From assembly GCA_958447445.1 (NCBI GenBank), contig CAUDAE010000014.1, positions 1 to 24,000 on the forward strand: DNA of 24,000 bases. The letters are read 5' to 3'. The notes under the pieces were generated by a model. It saw nothing but the letters and a program-made list of their open reading frames with translations, was not told where the DNA came from and searched no databases. This DNA is from an uncultured Collinsella sp. Lineage in GTDB: Bacteria; Actinomycetota; Coriobacteriia; Coriobacteriales; Coriobacteriaceae. The translations under genes and the position numbers were made by a program. Positions 6,890-13,598 of the stretch are shown piece after piece (position 1 is the stretch's first letter; the number at the start of each line of letters is the position of its first letter).

Positions 6890-8356
6890 TTAGAGAGATT
6901 TGATACGAGTGCCGGCGGCGGTATCTTCAATCGTCAGGCCCAGGTCCTTGAGCTGGTCGCGGATGGCGTCGGCCAGATCCCAGTTCTTGGCGGCGCGGGC
7001 CTCGGCGCGGGCCTCGAGAATCTTGGCAGCGGCCTCGTCCACGTCGTCACCCGTGTAGGCAACCAAACCGGCGGCAACGCCCAGCAGGCCCAGCGGCAAC
7101 TCGACCTTGGGCTCGGGGAGCTCAACGCCAAGCGTATCGAGCAGCTCGGCCAGCGTGTCGGCGGCGGCAAGCGCGGCGGCCTTGGCGGCAGCGTCGCCCG
7201 CCTGCTCCAGGTACTGGTTGCACTCGGTCACAAAGCCAAAGACAGCACCCATGGCACCAGCGGTGTTAAAGTCGTCGTCCATGCACTCCTTAAAGGCAGC
7301 ACGAGTCTCAGCGGCCTTGGCGGCAAATGCCTCGGCGGCAGCCACATCGGCATCGGCCGTCGCATGGTTCGCGGCCCAGCGCAGGTTCTCGACCGTACCG
7401 GCGATACGCGTGAGCGAGTTCTCGGCACCCTCCAGGCGCTCCCAAGAAAAGTCGAGCGGCGAGCGATAGCTCGTCTGCAGCATCAGCAGGCGCAGGGCGG
7501 CAGCGGAGTGCTGCTCGAGGACCTCGGCCAGCGTAAAGAAGTTGCCGAGCGACTTGGACATCTTCTCGCCGTCTACCAGCAGCATGCCCGTGTGCATCCA
7601 GGTGTTGGAGAAGCCCTGGTGCCAGGCGCAGGTGGCCTGGGCGCACTCGTTCTCGTGATGCGGGAAAGCAAGGTCGGAGCCGCCGCCGTGGATGTCAATC
7701 GGAGTGCCCAGGTAGCGGTGCACCATGGCGGCACACTCGGTGTGCCAACCGGGACGGCCCTCGCCCCAGGGGCTCGGCCAGCTGGGCTCGCCCGGCTTGG
7801 CGGCCTTCCACAGGGCAAAGTCGAGCGGGTCGTTCTTGTCCTCGTTCTCCTCGATGCGCGCGCCAACCATAAGGTCGTCGATGTTGCGGCCCGAGACCTG
7901 ACCATAGTTGGGATCGCTGCGCACGGCAAAGTACACATCGCCGTTATCGGCTGCGTAAGCGTAGCCCTGCTCGATAAGCGTCTTGATCATGGCGATCATG
8001 GGGCCGATCTCCTTGGTGGCGCGGGGGCGCACATCGGGATCGAGCACGTTGGCGGCGCGCATGACGCCGATGAACTTGTTGGAGAACTCCGTCGCGACCT
8101 CGGCAGCCGTACGGCCCTGCTCGTTGGCGCGCTTGATGATCTTGTCGTCGACATCGGTGAGGTTCTGGGCGAACGTGACCTCGTAGCCGCTCGCGATGAG
8201 CCAGCGTCGAATCACATCGAAGCTGATGAACGTGCGGGCATTGCCGATGTGGATGTTGTCGTAGACCGTGGGGCCGCACACGTACATGCGGACCTTGCCG
8301 GACTCGATGGGCTGGAACTCTTCCTTTTTATGGGTAGCGCTGTTGTAGATACGCAT
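6890..8356 (-). CDS. cysS: Cysteinyl-tRNA synthetase
   Basis: Class I aminoacyl-tRNA synthetase that charges tRNA-Cys with cysteine in the cytoplasm. It is full length (488 residues). The HIGH-like motif is HIGN at 36-39 and the second signature is KMSKS at 265-269. Zinc ligands appear conserved: Cys27 (VCGPTVYD), Cys208 (WHTECAAM), His233 and Glu237 (PHHENE), matching the spacing in the E. coli enzyme. The C-terminal anticodon-binding region is Ala-rich and ends in GLTIEDTAAGTRIKSL. It starts 3 nt after the ispF stop and is the last gene of the disA-ispD-ispF-cysS operon. No T-box leader is seen, consistent with its place inside an operon. Confidence 0.97.
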   Translation of the reverse strand: MRIYNSATHKKEEFQPIESGKVRMYVCGPTVYDNIHIGNARTFISFDVIRRWLIASGYEVTFAQNLTDVDDKIIKRANEQGRTAAEVATEFSNKFIGVMRAANVLDPDVRPRATKEIGPMIAMIKTLIEQGYAYAADNGDVYFAVRSDPNYGQVSGRNIDDLMVGARIEENEDKNDPLDFALWKAAKPGEPSWPSPWGEGRPGWHTECAAMVHRYLGTPIDIHGGGSDLAFPHHENECAQATCAWHQGFSNTWMHTGMLLVDGEKMSKSLGNFFTLAEVLEQHSAAALRLLMLQTSYRSPLDFSWERLEGAENSLTRIAGTVENLRWAANHATADADVAAAEAFAAKAAETRAAFKECMDDDFNTAGAMGAVFGFVTECNQYLEQAGDAAAKAAALAAADTLAELLDTLGVELPEPKVELPLGLLGVAAGLVAYTGDDVDEAAAKILEARAEARAAKNWDLADAIRDQLKDLGLTIEDTAAGTRIKSL

Positions 8357-8359
8357 TCG

Positions 8360-8854
8360 TTACTCCTTAACGGTTTTCTGTAGCAGGCAGACGGCCCAGG
8401 CGCCGATTCCCTCGCCCTGGCCTTCCCAACCGAGCTTTTCGGTCGTGGTGGCGGCGACGCCCACGTTTTCGACGTCAACGCCCAAGGCATGGGCAAGGTT
8501 GGCGCGCATGGCATCGCGGTGCGGGGTGATCTTGGGTTGCTGACAGGCAATGGTGCAATCGGCATCGACAAACTCAAAGCCCAGCTCGCGCGCGTAGTCC
8601 ATCACGCGAGCGAGCAGCACCATCGAATCAGCACCCTCGTAGGCAGGATCGGTGTCGGGGAATAGCTTGCCGATGTCTCCCCCGCGGCAGGCGCCCAGAA
8701 TGGCATCGGCCAAGGCGTGCGCGAGCACATCGGCATCCGAGTGGCCCAGCAGGCCGCGCTCGTAGGGAATGTCGACCCCGCCGATGATACATCGACGCCC
8801 CTCCACCAAACGGTGGACGTCGTAGCCGTGGCCAATGCGCAGGTTACTGAACAT
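8360..8854 (-). CDS. ispF: 2-C-methyl-D-erythritol 2,4-cyclodiphosphate synthase
   Basis: MEP-pathway enzyme that cyclises CDP-methylerythritol phosphate to methylerythritol cyclodiphosphate, releasing CMP. It has 164 residues, the normal length. The divalent-metal ligands are Asp12 and His14 (GYDVHR) and His46 (DADVLAHAL). The family signature LLGHSDADV is present, as is the CMP-site motif ATTTEKLGWEGQGEGI near the C-terminus. Its start overlaps the end of ispD by 11 nt, so the two consecutive-pathway enzymes are translationally coupled; in many bacteria the two are fused as IspDF. It is 3 nt from cysS. Confidence 0.97.
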   Translation of the reverse strand: MFSNLRIGHGYDVHRLVEGRRCIIGGVDIPYERGLLGHSDADVLAHALADAILGACRGGDIGKLFPDTDPAYEGADSMVLLARVMDYARELGFEFVDADCTIACQQPKITPHRDAMRANLAHALGVDVENVGVAATTTEKLGWEGQGEGIGAWAVCLLQKTVKE

Positions 8855-9572
8855 GGGGAAGGTCCTCTCCCTCGGCCATGCGACCGAGCAGAATCGCGGT
8901 TACGGGACGCAGGTCCTCGGGCACCGTCACCTTAAGGTTGTCGCGTGGGCTCTGGACGCAGCGGACGCACCCACCCATGCGCTCGACCAGCGATGAATCG
9001 TCGGTACCGATAAAACCCTCGGCGATAGCAGCGGCGTGAGCGCGCTTCATGGCGTCGACGCTAAAAATCTGCGGCGTCTGCGCGGCCCAATAGAGCTCGC
9101 GCGGCGGCGTCTCGACGATATTATCGCCGTCGACGATCTTGAGCGTGTCGATCGCGGGCTGACCGCACACGACACCGTCGAGCGAGCGGTCACCCATGAG
9201 CACGTCGATAGCGTGGTCGATGGCCTCGGTCGTAATGAGCGGACGAGCACCATCGTGGATGGCGACATATTCGAAACCCGCCGGAACCGCATGCACGCCG
9301 GCACGGGTGGAATCCTGGCGGGTCGCGCCGGCATCGGCAAAGCTGATGGGCGTGTCATAGTCAAACGGGTCGATGGCCAGGCGGCGCATCTCGGCACGGC
9401 GCTCGGCAGGGCACACCACCACGATGTGGCCGACCTTGTCGCTACGATCGAACGCGCGGATGGACCAGCTCATGAGCGGACGGCCCGCCACGTTAACGAG
9501 CTGCTTGCCGCCGGGATTTCCAAAGCGCTGGCCGCTGCCACCGGCAACGACCACGGCGCATACGGGCGCCAT
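8844..9572 (-). CDS. ispD: 2-C-methyl-D-erythritol 4-phosphate cytidylyltransferase
   Basis: MEP-pathway enzyme that transfers CMP from CTP to methylerythritol 4-phosphate. It has 242 residues. The nucleotide-binding loop AGGSGQRFGNPGGKQL (residues 10-25, Lys23) is present, with GG where many family members have PKQ. Also visible are the HDGARPLI substrate motif, the TPQIF motif, TDDSSLVE and the C-terminal DNLKVT lysine motif. Its ATG overlaps the disA stop codon (TGA/ATG type overlap), and its end overlaps ispF by 11 nt. This tight packing suggests fixed stoichiometry with its pathway partner. Confidence 0.96.
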   Translation of the reverse strand: MAPVCAVVVAGGSGQRFGNPGGKQLVNVAGRPLMSWSIRAFDRSDKVGHIVVVCPAERRAEMRRLAIDPFDYDTPISFADAGATRQDSTRAGVHAVPAGFEYVAIHDGARPLITTEAIDHAIDVLMGDRSLDGVVCGQPAIDTLKIVDGDNIVETPPRELYWAAQTPQIFSVDAMKRAHAAAIAEGFIGTDDSSLVERMGGCVRCVQSPRDNLKVTVPEDLRPVTAILLGRMAEGEDLPHVQ

Positions 9573-10639
9573 TATGCGTTCCCCTGTTTGGTGCCCTTCA
9601 TGCGGTACAACGAGTCCGCAAGAATGGCAGGGTTGTTGACGCCAAAGTCGCCTAGGCGCTCCGGATCCTCGCTGATGTCGTCCATGAGCTCCTGCAGCGA
9701 GCCGTACTCGTCGACGATCTTCTCGGCCACGCCGTCGCGCACGACGGACACACGCGAAAGCGTGCGCAGGCCCAGCGGCGTCATGACGGAGTCCTCGTCC
9801 AGGTCGTCATAGCCCAGAACTGCCGCCACATGTTGCGGGTCGGACAGGTCCTTAGGCGTCATGCGAGCGAGCTCGGCGCGAATCTTCTCGGCGTTTGCCT
9901 CGGAGGAATCGCTCGCGTAGTCGCGGATCATCAGGTCGTATTCGGTATCCATGCTGGAACCGGCGAGCTGCTCGAGCTGCATCTGCACGAGCTTGCCCTG
10001 GTTGCCCAGCTTGACGATGCAATCCTTAAGCTCGGTCTTTGCCTGCTGCATGATCTCGAAGCTCGAGAAGATGCCAGTGATGTCGGCGAGCGTGACGTAG
10101 TCGTCCAGCTCGAGTGCCGTCAGGCGCAGCAGGGAGCGGTCGAGCGACTGACGGGTGGTCTGGAGCGTGGCGACGAGCTGGTTGACCGAGCTCATGATGG
10201 TGGTGACGGGCTGGATCTCGTAGCTCTTGCCGTGAACGTACACGTTAACGACGGCACGACGAGCCGAGACCGAGATCACGATGGCATCGGTGAGCACCGA
10301 CATGCGAGCGGCGGTGCGGTGACGCATGCCCGTCTCGCTCGTGGCAAGCGAGGGGTCGGGATTGAGGTGGAAGTTGGCGCGCAGGATCTGGGTGAGGTCG
10401 CCGTCGATGACGATGGCACCGTCCATCTTGGAGAGCTCGAACAGACGGTTCGAGGTAAACGAAATGTTGAGCGGGAAGCCGTCGTTACCGGCAGCGAGCA
10501 CGTTTTCGGTGTCGCCGACGCAGATAAGGGCACCCAGGTGACCGGCGATGATCATGTCGAGGGCGGTGCGGATCGGCTGACCGGGGGCAGTCAGGCGGAT
10601 GGCCTGTTCCATACGCTTTTGCAGCTCGTTCTTATCCAA
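9572..10639 (-). CDS. disA: DNA integrity scanning diadenylate cyclase DisA
   Basis: Makes cyclic di-AMP from two ATP and is inhibited by branched DNA such as Holliday junctions. It has 355 residues. The N-terminal DAC domain has the DGA motif at residues 73-75 and the RHR motif at 106-108 (GMRHRTAARMS). A helical linker follows, then a C-terminal helix-hairpin-helix DNA-binding region (about residues 300-350, LRTLSRVSVVRDGVAEKIVDEYGSLQELM). The start is TTG at 10639: GGGAG lies 7 nt upstream and no in-frame ATG fits. It is the first gene of the operon with ispD, ispF and cysS. No radA gene is beside it here. Confidence 0.96.
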   Translation of the reverse strand: MDKNELQKRMEQAIRLTAPGQPIRTALDMIIAGHLGALICVGDTENVLAAGNDGFPLNISFTSNRLFELSKMDGAIVIDGDLTQILRANFHLNPDPSLATSETGMRHRTAARMSVLTDAIVISVSARRAVVNVYVHGKSYEIQPVTTIMSSVNQLVATLQTTRQSLDRSLLRLTALELDDYVTLADITGIFSSFEIMQQAKTELKDCIVKLGNQGKLVQMQLEQLAGSSMDTEYDLMIRDYASDSSEANAEKIRAELARMTPKDLSDPQHVAAVLGYDDLDEDSVMTPLGLRTLSRVSVVRDGVAEKIVDEYGSLQELMDDISEDPERLGDFGVNNPAILADSLYRMKGTKQGNA

Positions 10640-10778
10640 GGCATCGCTCCCATCGTATACGCTCCATAAACGTCAATAAGTTTCTCACGGTTTGCCCCTG
10701 TGACGCCCGCAAAATCCGATGCTTACAGAATGAGCGAACACAGCTGAGAGCCCCAATCCAAATGAGCTGCTTATGTGG

Positions 10779-10784
10779 TAGCAT
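10779..10784 (+). promoter_or_regulatory. Possible -10 element for the mntP riboswitch transcript
   Basis: TAGCAT preceded by TGTGG resembles an extended -10 box and would start transcription near 10791, just before the riboswitch. No good -35 box is seen at the expected place. Confidence 0.3.
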
Positions 10785-10796
10785 CGGGATTCGCAT

Positions 10797-10942
10797 AAAT
10801 GAGGGAGTAGTCGCGTGATCGGGTTCGCCTCCGGTGGCGCGGCAAGTCAACACACTGGCCGATGCGGCCTGGCTTGCCTTAATGAACGAGACTCGTGGCT
10901 GTGCGCGCAACGCGTACGCCACGGGTCTTTTTTGTTACTCCC
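10797..10942 (+). promoter_or_regulatory. yybP-ykoY manganese riboswitch upstream of mntP
   Basis: Mn2+-sensing leader RNA of the yybP-ykoY class. Recognised from the 5' GAGGGAGTAG (10801-10810), the GTCAACACACTGG segment (10846-10858) and the closing segment CTTGCCTTAATGAACGAGAC (10873-10892), matching mntP leaders as I remember them. GGCAAG (10841-10846) pairs with CTTGCC (10873-10878), and a CGCC/GGCG hairpin precedes it. The aptamer runs directly into an intrinsic terminator (10890-10933), so Mn binding should favour readthrough into the efflux gene. The 5' GGGAGTA (10803-10809) is also complementary to TACTCCC (10936-10942), just after the U tract. The context, directly before mntP, supports the call strongly. 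Confidence 0.9.
10890..10933 (+). terminator. Intrinsic terminator in the manganese riboswitch expression platform
   Basis: GACTCGTGGC (10890-10899) pairs fully with GCCACGGGTC (10918-10927), with one G-U pair, followed by six T residues (10928-10933). The 5' arm overlaps the 3' end of the aptamer (GAACGAGAC), the usual switch between ligand-bound and terminated forms. A transcriptional OFF/ON control is therefore likely. Confidence 0.85.
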
Positions 10943-10986
10943 CCAAGAGGTACACGCGGGCCCGCCCGCAGAGAGGGAGCCAGACT

Positions 10987-11565
10987 ATGGGACTCGCAGA
11001 GCTCGTGTTGCTCGCCGTTGGCCTTTCGATGGACGCCTTTGCCGTTTCCATCTGCAAGGGTCTTGGCATGAAGAAGCTCAACCTTAAAGTTGCCGTGGTG
11101 CTCGGCTTGTTCTTTGGCGGCTTTCAGGCCGGCATGCCCGTAATCGGATGGGCGCTCGGCAGTCAATTCATGGGCATCATCGGACCCATCGACCATTGGA
11201 TCGCCTTTATCCTATTGGCCTTTATCGGCGGCAAAATGCTGTGGGAAGCCTTTACCGAAGACGAGGATGAAGGCGACGGCAAGGATGCCGAGAAGATTGA
11301 CCTGGGCGAGTACCTGATCCTCGCCATCGCCACCTCAATCGACGCCCTGGCCGTGGGCATCTCATTTGCGGCGCTCTCGGTTTACATCGTTCCCGCTGTA
11401 TCGCTTATCGGCGTCACAACGTTTATCTTCTCCGTCGCCGGCGTAGCGATCGGCCACACCTTTGGCGCGCGCTACGAAAAACCCGCCACCATCGTGGGTG
11501 GCGTCGTGCTCATCCTCATCGGGCTTAAGATCTTACTTGAGCATCTGGGGATTTTGGCGCTGTAG
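10987..11565 (+). CDS. mntP: Manganese efflux pump MntP
   Basis: Integral membrane exporter that lowers cytoplasmic Mn2+. The ATG at 10987 has GGGAG 7 nt upstream; a longer open frame beginning at 10834 runs through the riboswitch and is not credible. The protein has 192 residues and six predicted membrane spans in two homologous halves. Each half has the conserved acidic motif: SMDAFAVS (Asp16) and SIDALAVG (Asp119). A charged cytoplasmic loop (EDEDEGDGKDAEK, about residues 91-103) separates the halves. It is preceded by a manganese riboswitch with a terminator, so it should be induced by excess Mn. It is followed by a terminator whose stem also carries a hipBA operator copy. Confidence 0.96.
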   Translation: MGLAELVLLAVGLSMDAFAVSICKGLGMKKLNLKVAVVLGLFFGGFQAGMPVIGWALGSQFMGIIGPIDHWIAFILLAFIGGKMLWEAFTEDEDEGDGKDAEKIDLGEYLILAIATSIDALAVGISFAALSVYIVPAVSLIGVTTFIFSVAGVAIGHTFGARYEKPATIVGGVVLILIGLKILLEHLGILAL

Positions 11566-11601
11566 TGCCAAACACAATCGCTCAAAACTAAACGCCAGTA
11601 C

Positions 11602-11635
11602 AAGGCCTCATGCAGAGTTTTGCATGAGGCCTTTT
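11602..11635 (+). terminator. Intrinsic terminator of mntP, overlapping a hipBA operator copy
   Basis: A perfect 13-bp stem AAGGCCTCATGCA/TGCATGAGGCCTT (11602-11614 and 11621-11633) has a 6-nt loop and ends in TTTT. The loop and upper stem are the sequence ATGCAGAGTTTTGCAT (11610-11625), nearly identical to the operator site 27 bp downstream. Confidence 0.8.
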
Positions 11636-11679
11636 CATGCAGACTTTTGCATGTCATACTAGGATGCAAAAGTCTGCAC
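11610..11679. promoter_or_regulatory. hipBA promoter with three operator sites at exact 27-bp spacing
   Basis: Three copies of ATGCA-N6-TGCAT start at 11610, 11637 and 11664 (the third ends in TGCAC). The second and third also form a perfect 15-bp inverted repeat (11638-11652 and 11664-11678) with an 11-nt spacer. A plausible promoter is TTTTCA (11632-11637), a 17-bp spacer and CATACT (11655-11660). Site 2 then fills the spacer and site 3 covers the start point, as expected for HipB repression. HipB binding is inferred from position and by analogy with the multi-operator E. coli hipBA promoter; the E. coli operator sequence is different. Confidence 0.72.
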
Positions 11680-11693
11680 GTTAGGAGATCGCC

Positions 11694-12164
11694 GTGGATA
11701 CCCTTCCCATCACCACACCGCGCCAAGCTGGCATCTACGTGCGCCAGGCGCGCGAGGCTCAGGGCCTCACCCGTGCCGCCCTCGCCAAAACGGCCGGTGT
11801 TTCGGAGCGCCTGCTCGCATCGCTCGAGCTAGGAGACGCCACCGGCATTCGACTCGACAAGTTGCTGACGATTTTCAATGCTCTTGGACTGGCACTCGCC
11901 GCTCAAGGGGATATCGGCGAAGCGAAAAACGAGCGACCAGTCGACGCCCCGCATGCCAATCCGCTGCCCCTCAGCATCCCCAGGCGCCATCACACTCAAC
12001 GTCCTCATCATCGCAACCGTCGTAGTACCGCCATTCCGGCTCTTGCAGATGCCCCCTTTACATCCGCACTCTACGACGAGGTCTTCGCCGATTTCGCCAT
12101 GTCCAATCTCGGAGTCTCGATTGCCGCAAACGCATCTAGCCAAACCAAGCCCGAAGGGAAATAG
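11694..12164 (+). CDS. hipB: HipB-like antitoxin and repressor, XRE family
   Basis: DNA-binding antitoxin predicted to neutralise the HipA kinase and repress the operon. GTG start at 11694 with AGGAG (11683-11687) 6 nt upstream; 156 residues. The XRE helix-turn-helix spans about residues 10-65 (GIYVRQAREAQGLTRAALAK, then GVSERLLASLELGDATG and LDKLLTIFNALGLAL). The rest is unusual: E. coli HipB has 88 residues, while this one carries about 80 extra residues with a His/Arg-rich linker (PRRHHTQRPHHRNRR) and a conserved-looking tail (ALYDEVFADFAMSNLGVS). The tail could contact HipA or control stability; this is a guess. It ends 3 nt before the hipA start. Three operator-like sites precede it. Confidence 0.85.
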   Translation: MDTLPITTPRQAGIYVRQAREAQGLTRAALAKTAGVSERLLASLELGDATGIRLDKLLTIFNALGLALAAQGDIGEAKNERPVDAPHANPLPLSIPRRHHTQRPHHRNRRSTAIPALADAPFTSALYDEVFADFAMSNLGVSIAANASSQTKPEGK

Positions 12165-12167
12165 CCA

Positions 12168-13472
12168 ATGGCCAGAACATCACTTCGGACCATTATTTGC
12201 GGCGTGCCTGCGGGAACGCTCACGCAAGATGAGAACGGTCTTATCAGCTTTACCTACGATCATGACTATGACGGGCCAGCCCTATCGACCAACATACCCG
12301 TATCGAATCGAACATACGGACAACAGGTCATGAATCCGTACCTGTTTGGCCTTCTACCCGACAGCGAGGACCAACGAAAAGCGATTGCCGCCGAATTCGA
12401 CGTTAGGCCCAACAATCCCGTTGCGTTGCTCAGCCATATCGGACTCGACTGTCCGGGCGGAGTGCAGTTTTGTGCCAAAGAAGATGCCGACGCCGTCCTG
12501 CATCGCGCTGGCGAATACCGCCCCATAGACGACCACGAAATTGCTCTCCGTCTCAAGTCGATCAGAGATGACCGCGATGCATCGTGGATGGGTCTAGATG
12601 AAAGTTGGTCACTTGGAGGCAACCAAGGCAAGTTCGCGCTCGCGTTCATAAACGGCCGCTGGTGCGAATGCATGGGCTCCTCGCCCACGACGCATATTTT
12701 CAAAAATGGCGTTATCGGATTTAAACTCGAGGCTCTCAATGAGTTTGTCTGCATGAAAAGCGCCCAGCGCGCCGGTATCGCAACGGCAAACGTCGAATAT
12801 CGTATGTTTGAGGACGAACCAGCCCTCATTGTTGAGCGCTATGACCGCGTGAAAGTCGAAGACGGAACGATCAGGCGCCTACATCAAGAAGACCTCTGTC
12901 AGGCACTTGGGGTGATGCCCGCCCAAAAGTACACGGCAGACGGCGGCCCGACCACCCGCGACATTCAAGAGCTCCTCGTAAATACGAGCCACCATCAACT
13001 TAACCTGTATCTGTTTACGCAGATACTGTTCTTCAACGCCATTATCGGCGCACCGGATGCGCATGCGAAAAACTATTCCCTGCTCCTTGGAAACGACGGC
13101 GCAGCCATGATGGCTCGAATGTACGATGTCGCGTCGGGTTTGGCGTATGAGCGCATGCGCCGCCGAGCGCGCCTCGCCATGAGCGTTGGCGGCGAAAATC
13201 GTGTGGGGCGCATCGGTCCAGGCGCTATCCGCCGATACCACGGTATGGGCGACCCCGCGCTGGAGGCGGCGCTCACCGATGCCGGGCTATCCGAGAAGTT
13301 TTGCTTTACGACCATGATGGACCTTGCCTACGAGGTGCCCATTTGCATGGAAGAGGTCATGAACGAATACGCCGACCTGCCCGGCATGGCGGACCTGCGC
13401 GAGCATATGCTCGGCCCCGTCCGCGAAAACTGCCAGCGCAACCTCGACCTCATCAAGGCGGATATGGGCTAG
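12168..13472 (+). CDS. hipA: HipA-type Ser/Thr kinase toxin
   Basis: Toxin kinase of the type II HipBA system; E. coli HipA phosphorylates glutamyl-tRNA synthetase and triggers growth arrest. It is full length (434 residues). The N-subdomain contains LLPDSEDQRKAIAAEF and CPGGVQF (about residues 62-101). Kinase motifs are the Gly-rich loop SLGGNQGK (148-155), where Ser148 aligns with the autophosphorylated Ser of HipA, Lys179 in HIFKN, RLHQEDLCQALG (237-248), the catalytic loop GAPDAHAKN (Asp297, Asn302) and the metal-binding Asp320 in MYDVASG. All key residues are present, so it should be active. It follows hipB after 3 nt in a two-gene operon. Its own target is not known. A bidirectional-looking hairpin at 13505-13541 lies downstream. 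Confidence 0.93.
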   Translation: MARTSLRTIICGVPAGTLTQDENGLISFTYDHDYDGPALSTNIPVSNRTYGQQVMNPYLFGLLPDSEDQRKAIAAEFDVRPNNPVALLSHIGLDCPGGVQFCAKEDADAVLHRAGEYRPIDDHEIALRLKSIRDDRDASWMGLDESWSLGGNQGKFALAFINGRWCECMGSSPTTHIFKNGVIGFKLEALNEFVCMKSAQRAGIATANVEYRMFEDEPALIVERYDRVKVEDGTIRRLHQEDLCQALGVMPAQKYTADGGPTTRDIQELLVNTSHHQLNLYLFTQILFFNAIIGAPDAHAKNYSLLLGNDGAAMMARMYDVASGLAYERMRRRARLAMSVGGENRVGRIGPGAIRRYHGMGDPALEAALTDAGLSEKFCFTTMMDLAYEVPICMEEVMNEYADLPGMADLREHMLGPVRENCQRNLDLIKADMG

Positions 13473-13490
13473 ACGCCAATCAATTTCCCA

Positions 13491-13541
13491 TTTCTTAAAA
13501 AAGAGAGGGGGCACCCGTCGCAAAAGCTCGGGTGCCCCCTC
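13491..13541 (-). terminator. Intrinsic terminator of pepD, possibly shared with hipA
   Basis: A perfect 13-bp GC-rich stem GAGGGGGCACCCG/CGGGTGCCCCCTC (13505-13517 and 13529-13541) has an 11-nt loop. On the - strand it is followed by TCTTTTTTAAG, so it is mainly the pepD terminator. It lies 57 nt after the pepD stop. It can also fold in the convergent hipA transcript, but there the tail lacks a T run. Confidence 0.85.
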
Positions 13542-13598
13542 ACGCAATGTCATTTGCAATCCACCAGCACGTGGCTCGGACTGCTGCTAGCGCAACCT

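Noticed and set aside
6794..8383. A 529-codon open frame on the + strand opposite cysS
   Set aside because: It mirrors CysS codons, shows no domain, and starts inside the structured element.
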